A DNA stretch of 64,000 nt from Larus michahellis (Eukaryota > Chordata > Aves > Charadriiformes > Laridae): the NCBI RefSeq assembly GCF_964199755.1, contig NC_133917.1, positions 4,097,967 to 4,161,966 on the forward strand. Reading direction: 5' to 3'. This document shows, in pieces, positions 47,433 through 57,330 of this stretch. The notes beneath the pieces are model-generated. The model had not been told where the DNA came from. It saw nothing but the letters and a program-made list of their open reading frames with translations, and ran no database searches. Numbering within the stretch: the stretch's first letter is position 1; each line of letters begins with the position of its first letter. The position numbers and the translations under genes are program-made.

Positions 47433-48197
47433 CTTGGGTTTTTATAGGCCATACGGGGCAAATAATAAAAAACCTGAGGTCGTAAATTTTACGACTAAGG
47501 CATCAATTGCTCGTAAAACTGTCCACTAAAAGGCTTAGAGGCTATATACGCCCAAATTTATGACAGCATAATTGGATCATAGAAACAAAACGTGTATAAA
47601 AGGCAATATTCCATTTTTTTGGGAAGGGGGGGTTAAAAATAACTTGAAATACACATGTTCTTTGAGGGTGAGCTTTAAAAAAAAAAAAAAAAAAAAAAAG
47701 ACACCAGAAGCGAAAGGGAGGGAAAGCGTGGAGAGATTCTTTTTTTCCCCCTCCACCTTCCCAGGGCTCGAAGGGGAGGGGGGGGGGAAGAGACGAGATC
47801 CCCAAGAAAAGATATTTCCCTCCTTTGTACACTTCCTTATTGTCCGAGAGGAAACAGGTTCACTCCTGGCTCATCTACATGCGTTTGATCTGGGCTTTAG
47901 AAGGGAAGGGGGGGATTTAGGGGAGGTGGTGGGGAGGGTGGGGGGGGCTGAAGGTGTTGGGGAATGAAGGATTTCAGGCTACTTCCCTCCCTGCGTGCCC
48001 ACAGCAAACTTCTGTATATTCTAGATTTGTAACCGGGTTTTCCCATTTTAAGAAAAAAAAAAATTAATAAAAAAGATATAAAATCCATCCAGAATTGCTT
48101 TGGCTTTTCATGCGGTGTCTTCCCCCTCTCCCCCCTCCCCCTTTTTTTTTTTTCCTTTTTTTTTTTTTGTGTGTGTGTGTTGTTTTTTTCCCCCCAG
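47308..48197 (+). other. HOXC5: HOXC5 intron
   Basis: An 890-bp phase-1 intron. T-runs and a CT repeat follow the donor, then a complex block at 47440-47610 with three TCGTAAA cores (see separate entry), then G-runs. Acceptor is a long T/C tract ending CCCCCAG. Mammals carry mir-615 in this intron; no intact copy is seen. Confidence 0.9.
47440..47610. promoter_or_regulatory. HOXC5: Posterior-HOX/CDX site cluster in HOXC5 intron
   Basis: GTCGTAAATTTTACGAC (47479-47495) is a perfect inverted repeat (8-bp arms, 1-nt centre) of GTCGTAAA, the known preferred site of group 9-10 type HOX proteins. CTCGTAAA follows at 47510-47517 (group 13-like), with TTTATGAC and GTATAAAAGG beyond. Function as an autoregulatory or cross-regulatory element is inferred. 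Confidence 0.55.
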
Positions 48198-48412
48198 AAA
48201 CGGATGGGAAACGCTCCCGAACCAGCTACACCCGCTACCAAACTCTGGAATTAGAGAAAGAATTTCATTTTAACAGATACCTGACCCGGCGGAGGCGCAT
48301 TGAGATCGCCAACAACCTCTGCCTCAACGAGAGACAAATCAAAATCTGGTTTCAAAACCGGAGGATGAAGTGGAAGAAAGATTCCAAGTTGAAAAGCAAA
48401 GAGGCTCTTTAG
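48198..48412 (+). CDS. HOXC5: HOXC5 exon 2 (homeodomain exon)
   Basis: Completes HOXC5. The split codon G|AA gives Glu154, then [20 protein letters not shown]. The homeodomain is about residues 157-216; helix 3 [16 protein letters not shown] has the Gln50/Asn51 pair. The short tail SKLKSKEAL and TAG at 48410-48412 match the family. NNLCLNERQ before helix 3 is the group-5 signature. Confidence 0.98.
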
Positions 48413-49600
48413 GTGGGATTGCAGGAGATGGGGTGGGGAGGGTGTGGGGGGGGCGTCCCCTGCTTTTTTGGGGCGTTGTTGTGGTTGTTGGGGTGTTTTC
48501 TTTCCTTTTCCATCACTTCTGGTGGAAGATACCTTGAGGAAACTTTGATTTTATTTTTTTTGTTGTTTTGGGGTGGGGAGGGAGCTGCTGGATGGGCTTT
48601 GGTCCGTACCCTCACAAATCCCTCAGACAAAGGAAATCTCTTATTAGTATGCAAAAAAAACCCAAACAACCCCACCAAAAAAAAAAAAAAAAAAAAAAAG
48701 AGAGAAAAACCCAACCCCGCTGTTCGCTTCGTGCAAAAATTTAGTGTCTCGCTCTTTAGGTTGTTGCGAAGTGTCCTAACCTGTGCGCTCTTTGGGGGCA
48801 AAAACCACCAAGAAACAATAAAACACCACCAAAAAGGCGTGGAAAAAACCCCATCCGCAGGGTGGCTGGGTGGTGTCCTCCCAGCTCTACGAACCGCAAT
48901 ATTCGTAGGGCAAATGGCAAAAGGAGCTGGCGAAGAAGGAAACGAAACGTAACAAAAAATTGAGGAAAAAGAAAAAGAAAAAAAAAGGGAAAATAAAGGA
49001 GGGGGGGGAAAAAAAGCCCCAAACCCAGTAAGTTGGGTGAAGTCCCAGCCTCGCTCTCTGCTCGCCCTACTGGGAGGAGGGAATTGCTGGTCTGTTTTAT
49101 TGGGAATTGCCCAGGGAAGATGCTCTGGCACCTCCGCTCTTTGGTCTCTCGAGTGGGAAAGGAAAATATTGCCCTTCGCTGGGGCTCGGAAAACCCCTCA
49201 AAATCCACTTTTCAAACCCCGGAGAGGACCTGGGTGGGGGGCGTCCCTGGTGTGCGTTTGCGCGTTTTTCTTGGGACTCGGCTGGCATCATTTTATTATT
49301 ATTTGCATATAAAAGAAATGAATAGATTTGGGGAGGTGTATGGGGGGGGTGGACGCGGGGCGAGGGGGGGTGGTTGTGTTGGGGGGGGGGGATACACCGG
49401 TTTTCGCGACTCCTCCGAAATCTCCGGGCAGGAAAGTGCAGCATGGGAGGTGTATGTGCGTGTGTGTGCGGGGGGGGGGGGGGGCGGGGGGAGAAATAGC
49501 CTCTGGACTTAATATTATTGTGTATTTATTTGTTGCGTAATTAATGTAGATTTGCTAAATGCTAAGATATATATTAAAAAAGAAAAAAAAAAAAAAAGCC
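48413..49600 (+). other. HOXC5: HOXC5 3'UTR and downstream region
   Basis: Non-coding. The complex AT-rich stretch 49500-49580 (TTGTGTATTTATTTGTTGCG) with ATTAAA at 49573-49578 may mark the transcript end. ATTTGCAT (49311-49318) overlaps TATAAAAG (49318-49325), an octamer-TATA arrangement inside this region. Confidence 0.5.
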
Positions 49601-50590
49601 AAGGCGAACCCCAATTTCTACATCTCTGTCTAAATTCTGGTCCATCGCAGTAACTTCTTTTATCCCCCCCCGCCCCCGCCGCAATGATGTACTCGGTATA
49701 TTTATTAGTTGCCTTTTCGTCCGCGAAAGGGCGATGAAACTTCTATTTTGTCATATGGAATAAACAGTAAATAACCCAAAAGTTGGCGCGCCGGGCAGCT
49801 ATTTCTGTGCTCCTTCCCCGCCTTGGAGCAGATTCCTGCTCCTCTGCGACTTTGGCAAAGTATTGACTTTAAAAATATTACTATTTCTCTGTAAAAAAAA
49901 AAAAAAAGGCAGATTTCAGGGAGGATGAGGGGATACTTAGAGTCTCCTTCTCCCCCCCATCCTGGAGAAGGTTTGTGCTGCTCTTCCAATTTCCCAGAGC
50001 ACGGGGAATTGGGGGGGGGGGGAGGAGGAAAAAGGGGGTTTTTTAATTTAATTTGGTGATTAAGTGCTGGCTGGGCCTTGAGGAAGGTGAGCTGCTCCCT
50101 GTCCCAGCTCCGACTTTTTAAATTTTCCTTTATTTCTCTCAGCTTTTTCATTCCAGGCTGGTGGCCTCGCCTGGCGGATGGCATTTTAATAGGAATATCG
50201 GCTTAAAATGACCTTCTCTCTCCTTTTCTCTCTCCTCTCCCCAATGGATAGTCGGGATTAAAAGATTTTTGCCCCCAAAATCTCGCAGCCGCCGCCTCTT
50301 GCTGCAGGTTGGGCGGCACCTGGACGCGGGAAGGAGGTCCCAGTGCCTGACTGGAGGTGACTGGGATGGGATGGGACGGGATGGGACGGGATGGGACGGG
50401 GGGGCTGTCTGTCTGTGTGTGTGGGGTGTCTCCAGGCCCTGCTGTGCCCCCCCTTTCCCCAAGGGGAGCGGCCCCCAGTGGGGCTGTGGGGGAAGGGGAG
50501 CCTGCACACACACACACACACACGTCCCCCCTCCCCGGGCTTTTTAAACTTATATATATTGATTTTGGGGGGAAATATATGTATTAGTTT
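49601..50590. other. HOXC5-HOXC4 spacer, first part
   Basis: No gene seen. Complex patches at 49690-49880 and 50085-50230. A G-quadruplex-prone GGGAT/GGGAC repeat is at 50363-50404 and a CA repeat at 50505-50522. Confidence 0.5.
50363..50404 (+). repeat. GGGAT/GGGAC pentamer repeat
   Basis: About eight G-triplets separated by AT or AC, ending in a G7 run. This meets the usual pattern for a G-quadruplex on the + strand. Confidence 0.85.
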
Positions 50591-50594
50591 CTGA

Positions 50595-51340
50595 CTCTGC
50601 TAAGGTGGAGGGGCCTAATGGGGAACACATGGGCTCTGCCCCGGGGGTGGGAACCCGCCTTCCATAGGGTGTCCATACATCCCGGAGCCTGACACTTGGC
50701 TCCATATGGATTTCTCCAGCCCCACAACCATATGGCAGAGGCGCGGGGCTGCGGAAAAAAAAGGGGAAAAGAAAAAAAAAAAAACCAACCCAAAACCTCT
50801 CTACGCGCCTCCCCCACGTGTTTCCCACCCGGGGCGGGGGCGCAACCTCTCCCCCCCCAGAAAAAAAAAAAAAAAAAAGGTGGGTGCACCCCCAAGAGGT
50901 GGGTGCGCATCGTCTATAGGGCTGGCGGCCCATTTGCATAGGGCTCAGCCTATATTTCCCCCGGGCAGATGGCTGCGCTGCGCGCCCAGACGCGCACACG
51001 CGGAGTGGCTCCTCCCGCGCCTTCCCAGCTATTTACAGGCGAAAACAAATGCCGGGAGAAGCCAATAAGCTCCATAAAACTTTATAGGATTTCCTTTTAC
51101 ACAGGGGGAAACAACGGAACAATTTCCTGAACCTGCAAAACAAAAGTTTCTTCCAGCCAGCGGCTCGGGCCGCCTTTAGGGGTACAATTAGCACAGCGTG
51201 CTAATGAGGCACCTCCTCATCTCCCAGGGCTTGTATTTGAATTTTTATCATTTTATTTGACGGTTGTTACGCGTGGATGTCGGGTTCTGGTTATTTGGCG
51301 AGTTGCGAGCTGCAAAGATATTTAATTTTCCTGTCGTTTA
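50595..51340. promoter_or_regulatory. Candidate conserved non-coding region
   Basis: Complex blocks at 50610-50740, 50890-50990 and 51030-51340. They contain the palindrome TCCATATGGA (50701-50710), an octamer ATTTGCAT (50932-50939), CCATAAAACTTTATAGG, and ATTAGCAC-AGC-GTGCTAAT (51187-51205), a perfect inverted repeat with a homeodomain TAAT in each arm. Enhancer role inferred. Confidence 0.45.
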
Positions 51341-52447
51341 ACAGTCCGTGGACAAAAATCCTGGGTTTTTATCTTCTTTTTTTTCTTTTTTTTTTTTTTT
51401 TTTCCCCGTCTCGACTGTCATTTTGGAGTGAAATACTGCAAAGCCAAGCAAGGCTCGGCCTCGCACATTTATTCGCCGCCTGTAGAAGAGTGGCTCCCCC
51501 ACTCTTGGGGCCTGGGGTGATTTCAGGGAGGGCTCGGTAGCGATTCCAATCATCATTTCTCTTTTTTTATTTTTTTTCTTCCTTTTTTTTTTTTTTTTTT
51601 TTTTTTTTTTGTTCTCCCCATGCTGTGTAAATCTATTGACTGGTTGTTCAGGCACAAAACCCTCTTGGCGTGTCCTGGTAATTGCTCGTTATTCCGTTCA
51701 ATTTTCTCTTAAGCAATGTCTTCCCCTCGCTCTCCCCGGTATTATCGCGGCGTCTCTGGGTTATTATTTTTTATTCTGATTACATTTCGCACTCAAATAA
51801 CACCTTTTTTTTTTTTTTTTTCCCCTCTCTCTCTCTTTTTTAACGGGGGAAGCTGTCAAGGCAGCTTGGGTTTGACAAGGGTTAACCGACTCCCAGCCCA
51901 CGCGTGTTTTATCTGCGAGAGGAGGAAAAAAACACCCCAAGACCACCCAACGCCCCCCCCCAAAAAAAAAAAAAAAGCACTTTAAATCTCAAACTTTCGC
52001 ATTTCCACCCCGCGGAGGGGAGTGCGGCTACTTATGATTAATTATTGGCTTCTCCTGCCCCGGGGAGGGGAGGGGGGACGAGGACAGGGGGGTCGGGAAG
52101 GGGGGGAGCTCTCTGCACCCCTCGCCCCCCCCCCCCCCCGCCTTTTCTGGGGGCATTTTTCTGGGGACTGGTGGGTGGGTGGTGGATGTTGTTGCTGGTG
52201 CTGTCTGGAAGAGATTTGCCTTTTTTTGTTGTTTTTTCTTTCCCCTCTCGGCTCCTCCATCCCTTCCCAAAGACTCAAGAAGGAAATAGAAAAGGACTTA
52301 CCTTGCCCCGTCATCCGTGTCAACCCCGTGAGAACTTAAAATGGCCCAAAAAAACCAACAAACCAACCAAAGTTCCAGTTTGTTTTTGTTTTTTTTATAT
52401 ATATATATATATATAAAAATCCATTACTTTTGTTGTTGTTGTTCGGA

Positions 52448-52479
<32 letters not shown>

Positions 52480-52554
52480 CAAAGCCCTTTTAGTTTTCAC
52501 CCAGAACATGAGAACATTAGCAGAAATACTCATGGCTTCTACGTGAATTTAGTA

Positions 52555-52850
52555 GTTTAAAACTTTTGAAGGTTATTTATGTGGATGGCCCTAAGCAAAA
52601 GCCCTGAATGGCTCTCAGGGAGCACGTGATGTCATTAAACTAAGTTTTATGGTTTGGGGGAGCTGACAAACCCACAATATATTTACATCATATATAATCT
52701 TAACTGTCCACCATCGCAGCTGCTAGAGCTGTTTAACGCCGGGACAGTGGGACAAGGCGCTTAGTGCGGAGCGCGGCGGCCGCGGGGCTCCTGGAGCAGC
52801 ATCTCTCTTCCCCCCCCCCCCTCCCCCCGTAAGTTTAATTTCTTCCTAAC
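52555..52850 (+). promoter_or_regulatory. Possible promoter or first exon in the HOXC5-HOXC4 spacer
   Basis: A complex block with GCACGTGATGTCATTAAAC, TTTTATGG and ATATTTACATC leads into a CpG-rich segment (GTGCGGAGCGCGGCGGCCGCGG) and a donor-like CCCC|GTAAGT with GT at 52829. It could be a first exon of a HOXC4-type or non-coding transcript. No coding frame; weak evidence. Confidence 0.3.
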
Positions 52851-53499
52851 TCTCTCGTTTCTCTCGTGTTCGGGTTTTTTTTTTTTTTTTTTATTTTAAA
52901 AAAAAGTCTCCTACTTATTTCCAATCCTTCACCTCTCTAGGCGCGGCGAGACGTTTGGCAAATTCCCCTCCCTGCGTGGGAAAAAAGGGGGTGGGGGGTG
53001 GGATTTTTTGTTGGTTGTTTTTCGTTTGTTTTGTTTTTTTGGGTTTTTTTGTTTTGTTTTTTTTTAATTTATTTTTTGCGGGGGTGGTGGGGGGGGGGAA
53101 GAGCTGGAATGTGAGTTTTGCGAAGGGGCGAGGATGTTATCTGGCAGGAATCTCAGCTCCCTCCCCCCCCCTTCACACCCCCCCCCCGCCCTCCAGGGCT
53201 GCTGGAGGGGAGATAAGGTCAAAGAAGGTCTAAATATTACTGGTTCGGCAGGAAACCCCCCCCCGCCCCCCCCTTTCCCGTCATCTCTCCCCCCCGGGTA
53301 CAGCCTGGAGGTATCCCGAAGTTTCAACCCCCTTCCAGAGGTATTTTTTTTTTGGGGGGGGGGGTGTTATTTGTGTTTATGGGGAGAGTTGGGCTTTGCA
53401 AAGAGAGGAGGGGAAAGGGAAAGGAATTAACACAAAAAAACCCCAAAACCAAAACAAAAACAAAAAAAAAAAGGAAAAATGATCAATATCGGGAGGAAG

Positions 53500-54235
53500 C
53501 GCTGGGAGGGGCGTGTGCGGGGCGGGGGGGGGCGGGCCGGGCCCGGGCAGGTGCGCGGAGGGAGGGTCCCTCCGTGGGCGGCCCCACGGCACCCGTGGGG
53601 TGGGCCCACGCCGGGGGGGGGGGAGGGTCTGGGAAGTGAGTGGACATCCCAGCCCCCCCCCCGCCCCCAACCCCTGCTGGGTGTTTGGTGAAGTGTCGGG
53701 GGGGTCACGCGTGGGGGGGGTCACGCGTGGGGCAGGGCCACCTCCCGGGTCTGTGTGGCAGATTGGGTGCGGGGAACCACCCCCCCGGCACCCCTTGATG
53801 CCAGGGGTGGGGGGGGGGCGCCCTTTGGGGACAAACCTCCCCGAGGAGCCCGGGGGGATGGTGGTGCAAAAAATGGGGGGGGTGCAACCCGCTGTGGGAA
53901 CCAGGGTGAGGGGGGAGAGGTGGCCTCGCTCCCTGGCTCCCACTCCCGTGTCGTGTGACCCCCCGCCCCCCCGAGGACAGGGTCCCACGGAAAACAATAG
54001 GGCACCCCCTCCCAGACAATGGCTGGGCCCCTATTGTTCTCGGGGGGGGGGGGGGAGGGAGCAGAAGATGCTCAGCTTTGTGCCCCCCCCCCCCCTCAAG
54101 GCCCCATCCTGGTGTTATCCTGGCATTTACAGGGCGTGCATCCTCGGGGGGGGGGGGGGCACACGTGTTGTATTTGGGGGGGTGCAGTGCGGGTTCCCGC
54201 CGTGACGGGGGTTGTCCGGAGGGGTTTCCACTCGG
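53500..54235. repeat. GC-rich low-complexity island
   Basis: Very G/C-rich sequence with many G or C runs of 7-14 and near-repeats such as GGGGTCACGCGTGGGG (twice, about 53701-53733). High G-quadruplex potential on both strands. Long overlapping Gly/Pro/Arg frames come from base composition. Confidence 0.7.
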
Positions 54236-54520
54236 GAGCGCACACGCACGCACACGTGTGTGCGCACACGGGCAAATAACACGCGTGCACACACGTGCGC
54301 GCGCGGGCAGGCAGGCGTGCGAGTGGCACGAACACGCGTGCACCCGCGTGTGAGCGTGCGACAGCGCACACGCGTGCCACAGCTGTGCCAGCACACGCGC
54401 ATGTACACAGGTGCTCACGCGGGCTTGCGCACACCCCCCTCGCCCCCCCACCCCCAGCAAGCGCGCGCGTACACACGCAAGGCCCTGCGCACACGCGAAC
54501 ACCCACACAGCACGTGTGCA
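54236..54520. repeat. CA/CG alternating purine-pyrimidine tract
   Basis: Degenerate ACACGCGTGC-type sequence over about 280 bp (CACGCACACGTGTGTGCGCA, ACACGCGTGCACACACGTGC and similar). Alternating purine-pyrimidine DNA of this kind favours Z-DNA. Confidence 0.75.
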
Positions 54521-54531
54521 GCCTCCCACGG

Positions 54532-55010
54532 GGGTCCTGGGGGGGCTCTGTGGGTGCTAAGGGGGGCCCCCGTGGGTGCTGTGGTGCTCTGTGGGTGCTG
54601 GAAGGGGGTCTCTGTGGGTGTTGGAGGGGCTCTGTGGGTGCTGGGGGGCACTCTGTGGGCGTTGGGTGTATTTGTGGGTGCTGGGGGTGGGCTCTGTGGG
54701 TGCGGGGGGGGGTTCTGTGGGAGCTGTGGGACTCTGTGGGTGCTGGAGGGGGGAGCTCTGTGGGTGTTGGATCTCTGTAGGTTCTGGGGGAGGCTCTGTG
54801 AGTGCTTGGAGGGGGGGACTCCGTGGGTGCTGGGGGTCTCTGTGGGTGCTGGGGGTCTCCGTTGGTGCCAGAGGGGCTTTGTGGGTATTGCAGGGGGGGG
54901 TCTGTGGGTGCTGGGGAGGGGCTCTGTGGATGCTGGTGTGGCTTTGTGGATGTTGCGTGGGGGGCTCTCTGGGTGCTGGGGGGGCTCCGTGGGTGCTAAA
55001 CCTCTTCCAG
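54532..55010 (+). repeat. CTCTGTGGGTGCTGG minisatellite
   Basis: About 20 imperfect units of (G)n-CTCTGTGGGTGCTGG, each roughly 18-27 bp, differing mainly in the length of the G-run. The 381-codon frame at 54212-55357 and its overlapping partners are translations of this array, not genes. Confidence 0.9.
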
Positions 55011-56303
55011 CATCTCCCTGGCAGGGATGGGGACCCCCTTGGCCGCCACCGCCCCCCCCCCCCCACTCCTTGCCCCAGGGAGAACCGCTCCCCACCCGGA
55101 CGGGGGGGACGGGGCCAATCCCCCCTGGGGTGCTCGGGGGGCAGCCGGGCTGCACAGCGCCCCCCCCCACCCCGCAGAGACAACTTTGGCTAAAGGATGG
55201 AGTAAGAGGCAGGGACATGGTGAAACACCTGGGGACCCCCCAAATCTTTTCCTCTCCAGAGCCCTGGGGCAGCTCAAGCCCCCCCAGAAAAGCAGGGAGC
55301 GGCCCCCTGGGACCTGTGGTCCTTTTGGGGCATAGTGGTGGGGGGGGGAGGATTTGAAGCCCCTTCTCCATGTGCCTTATCCAGGGGCCCTCATTTGGGG
55401 GTGTCCTGGGGGGCTGAGCCCTCCTGGGGGGAGAAGTTCGCTGTCCCAGAGGATCTTGGCGAGGTCAGGGGGTGGGTTTCAGTGATTTTAGGGGGGGGCT
55501 GCCTAAAATCCCCTGCCACCCCACCCCCCCCGGCCCTCGCTGCCCGCTTTTTGCACCCCCCTTTTGACACCAGGGCTGGGGGCTGCGCAAACCACTTTTT
55601 AGGGGCCCGGTTTTTAGTCTCCAGCATGAAGATGGGGATGAATTTCCGTCCCCCCCCCCCCTCCCAATCCCATTGGGAAGGTGGGTTTCGCTCCCCCGCC
55701 CCCCCGCTTCCCCCCCCTGCGGGTGAAGATCCATCTACCTGAGCCCTATGGGGATCTATAGGGCTCTATGGGGCTCGCCTATAGGGCTCCATCGGTGGGG
55801 GGGGCGTGCCCTGAGCGCGCCACCTCCGAGGATATATCAAAAAAACCCTTCAGAAATAATCAGTATTTTCAGTATTTTCTTTACACACCCCCCCCCACCC
55901 CCCCCACCCCGCCCCGAGCAGCGAAATGTCCCCGCGGGGGTGGGCCAAGGCCACTGTCCCCAGCTCAGGGCTCTCCCGGGGTGGGGGTCCCGGGGGTCTC
56001 AGCATCCTTTTGTCGGCCCCCCCCTTCCCCTCCCCCCCGGGGACGATTCAGGTCCTGCCCCGGCCTGGCTGGGTGGTGTGGGCTTGAAAAGGGGAAAAAC
56101 GTTAAAAATTAGAATTATTCCCTTTATTTAGCCGTCGTTAATAGCGGGGAAAGGTGACGGGGGCGGGGGGGGAAAAAGGTGACAAAAAATAAGGCAGCTC
56201 CAAACCTGGGCCCAAGGGAGGTGGGAACAAGAAGGGGTTGGGAGGGGGCCGGACCCCCCCTGACCCCCCCAAATCTCCCAAACCCCACGGAAAGTGCTCG
56301 CGA

Positions 56304-56346
<43 letters not shown>

Positions 56347-57180
56347 GCTTTTGGGAGACCACGAAGTGGCTCAAAACCTGGAAGTATCCCAAAAGGAAGA
56401 GGGGGTTTGGGGGGAGCGGTACCCCCCGCTTCACCAGAGCTTCCCGGGGTGGGGGGAAAGGGGATGTTCTCCCACGTGTGCCGAGGCCGCTGTGGCAGAA
56501 ACACGGGGGGGGGGATGTGTGTCCCAAATCTGGGGAGAAAAAAGGAAGTTTTTTTCTGCGTCCGACGTGAAAACTCGTCTCCTCCTTTCCCCTGCGACCT
56601 CTCATTTCCCACCTCTTCCTCTCGGTGATGGATGGGGGGGGTCATTAAAAATAGATGCCGGGTTGGAGACATTTCTTCCGGATATTTGGGATTTTCGCTT
56701 AAATACCATTACTTTGAGTTTAGACGCCGCTCGCGTTTGCATGTGAGACCGGGAGAGCTTCCAGTCGCCTGGAGGGTGAATTCCGGGATTTAAAAAAAAA
56801 AAAAAATAAAAAAAAAATAAAAAAAAAATACAGTGTTTATAAGAAATCCGCCTATATCGTAACAGGCAAAATAATTTTCGGTATAATTGGCTGGGAGAGA
56901 GAAAAAAAGGAATAATAAAGTGTGGAGAATGAATATAATTTCCTCGCATCCAGCTGGGTGCTGGAAAAAAAAACCAAACCGAACCAAACCCAGGGATTAT
57001 TGGAGGGTGGATGAGAGGATGGAGGGAATCCGGCCAAAACAGGCGCAGCCCGATGTTTCCATCTCATCATCTGGGGGCTTCTTCTTTTTTTGTTTTTTGT
57101 TTTTTTTTTTTTCTTGTTTCCTCGCCCTCTCCCCGAGGTGGGGAAGAGAGTTTTTAACCATCGTCTCCCATTTCTCCCAG
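55011..57180. other. HOXC5-HOXC4 spacer segment
   Basis: G/C-run-rich to 56100, with CTATAGGGCT-type repeats at 55741-55792; then T-run (56310-56340) and A-run sequence. A complex patch at 56640-56780 (GAGTTTAGACGCCGCTCGCG) may be constrained. No gene supported. Confidence 0.5.
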
Positions 57181-57330
57181 TGCCAGCCCCAGCAGCCGGG
57201 CTGCGCTGCCCGCCTGTCCCTGCGCATCCTATTGATGGATTGATTTTATTGATTTATTATCCGCTCCTCAAAGCGCGTCTCTATCAAATGATGTTTTGAT
57301 CTGGGTTTTCCCGGTCAAGAGTTGAATCCT
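57180..57330. promoter_or_regulatory. HOX-PBX site cluster
   Basis: TGATGGAT (57233-57240) and TGATTTAT (57250-57257) both fit the HOX-PBX composite TGATNNAT; a third TGATT lies between them (57241). ATCAAATGATGTTTTGAT follows. Similar clusters drive auto- and cross-regulation of anterior Hox genes; here that is inferred. Confidence 0.45.

Noticed and set aside
47308-48197. mir-615 in the HOXC5 intron
   Set aside because: A short CTTATTGTCCGAG-like resemblance near 47835-47850 is all that is seen; no mature miR-615 sequence or convincing hairpin. mir-615 is known from mammals.
53216-53231. DR4-like pair AGGTCA-AAGA-AGGTCT
   Set aside because: Second half-site imperfect and the surroundings are C/G-run DNA; likely chance.
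54212-55357. 381-codon open frame on the + strand, with long overlapping frames on both strands
   Set aside because: It translates the CA/CG tract and the CTCTGTGGGTGCTGG minisatellite; all frames over the array are open because of base composition, and no family resemblance is seen.
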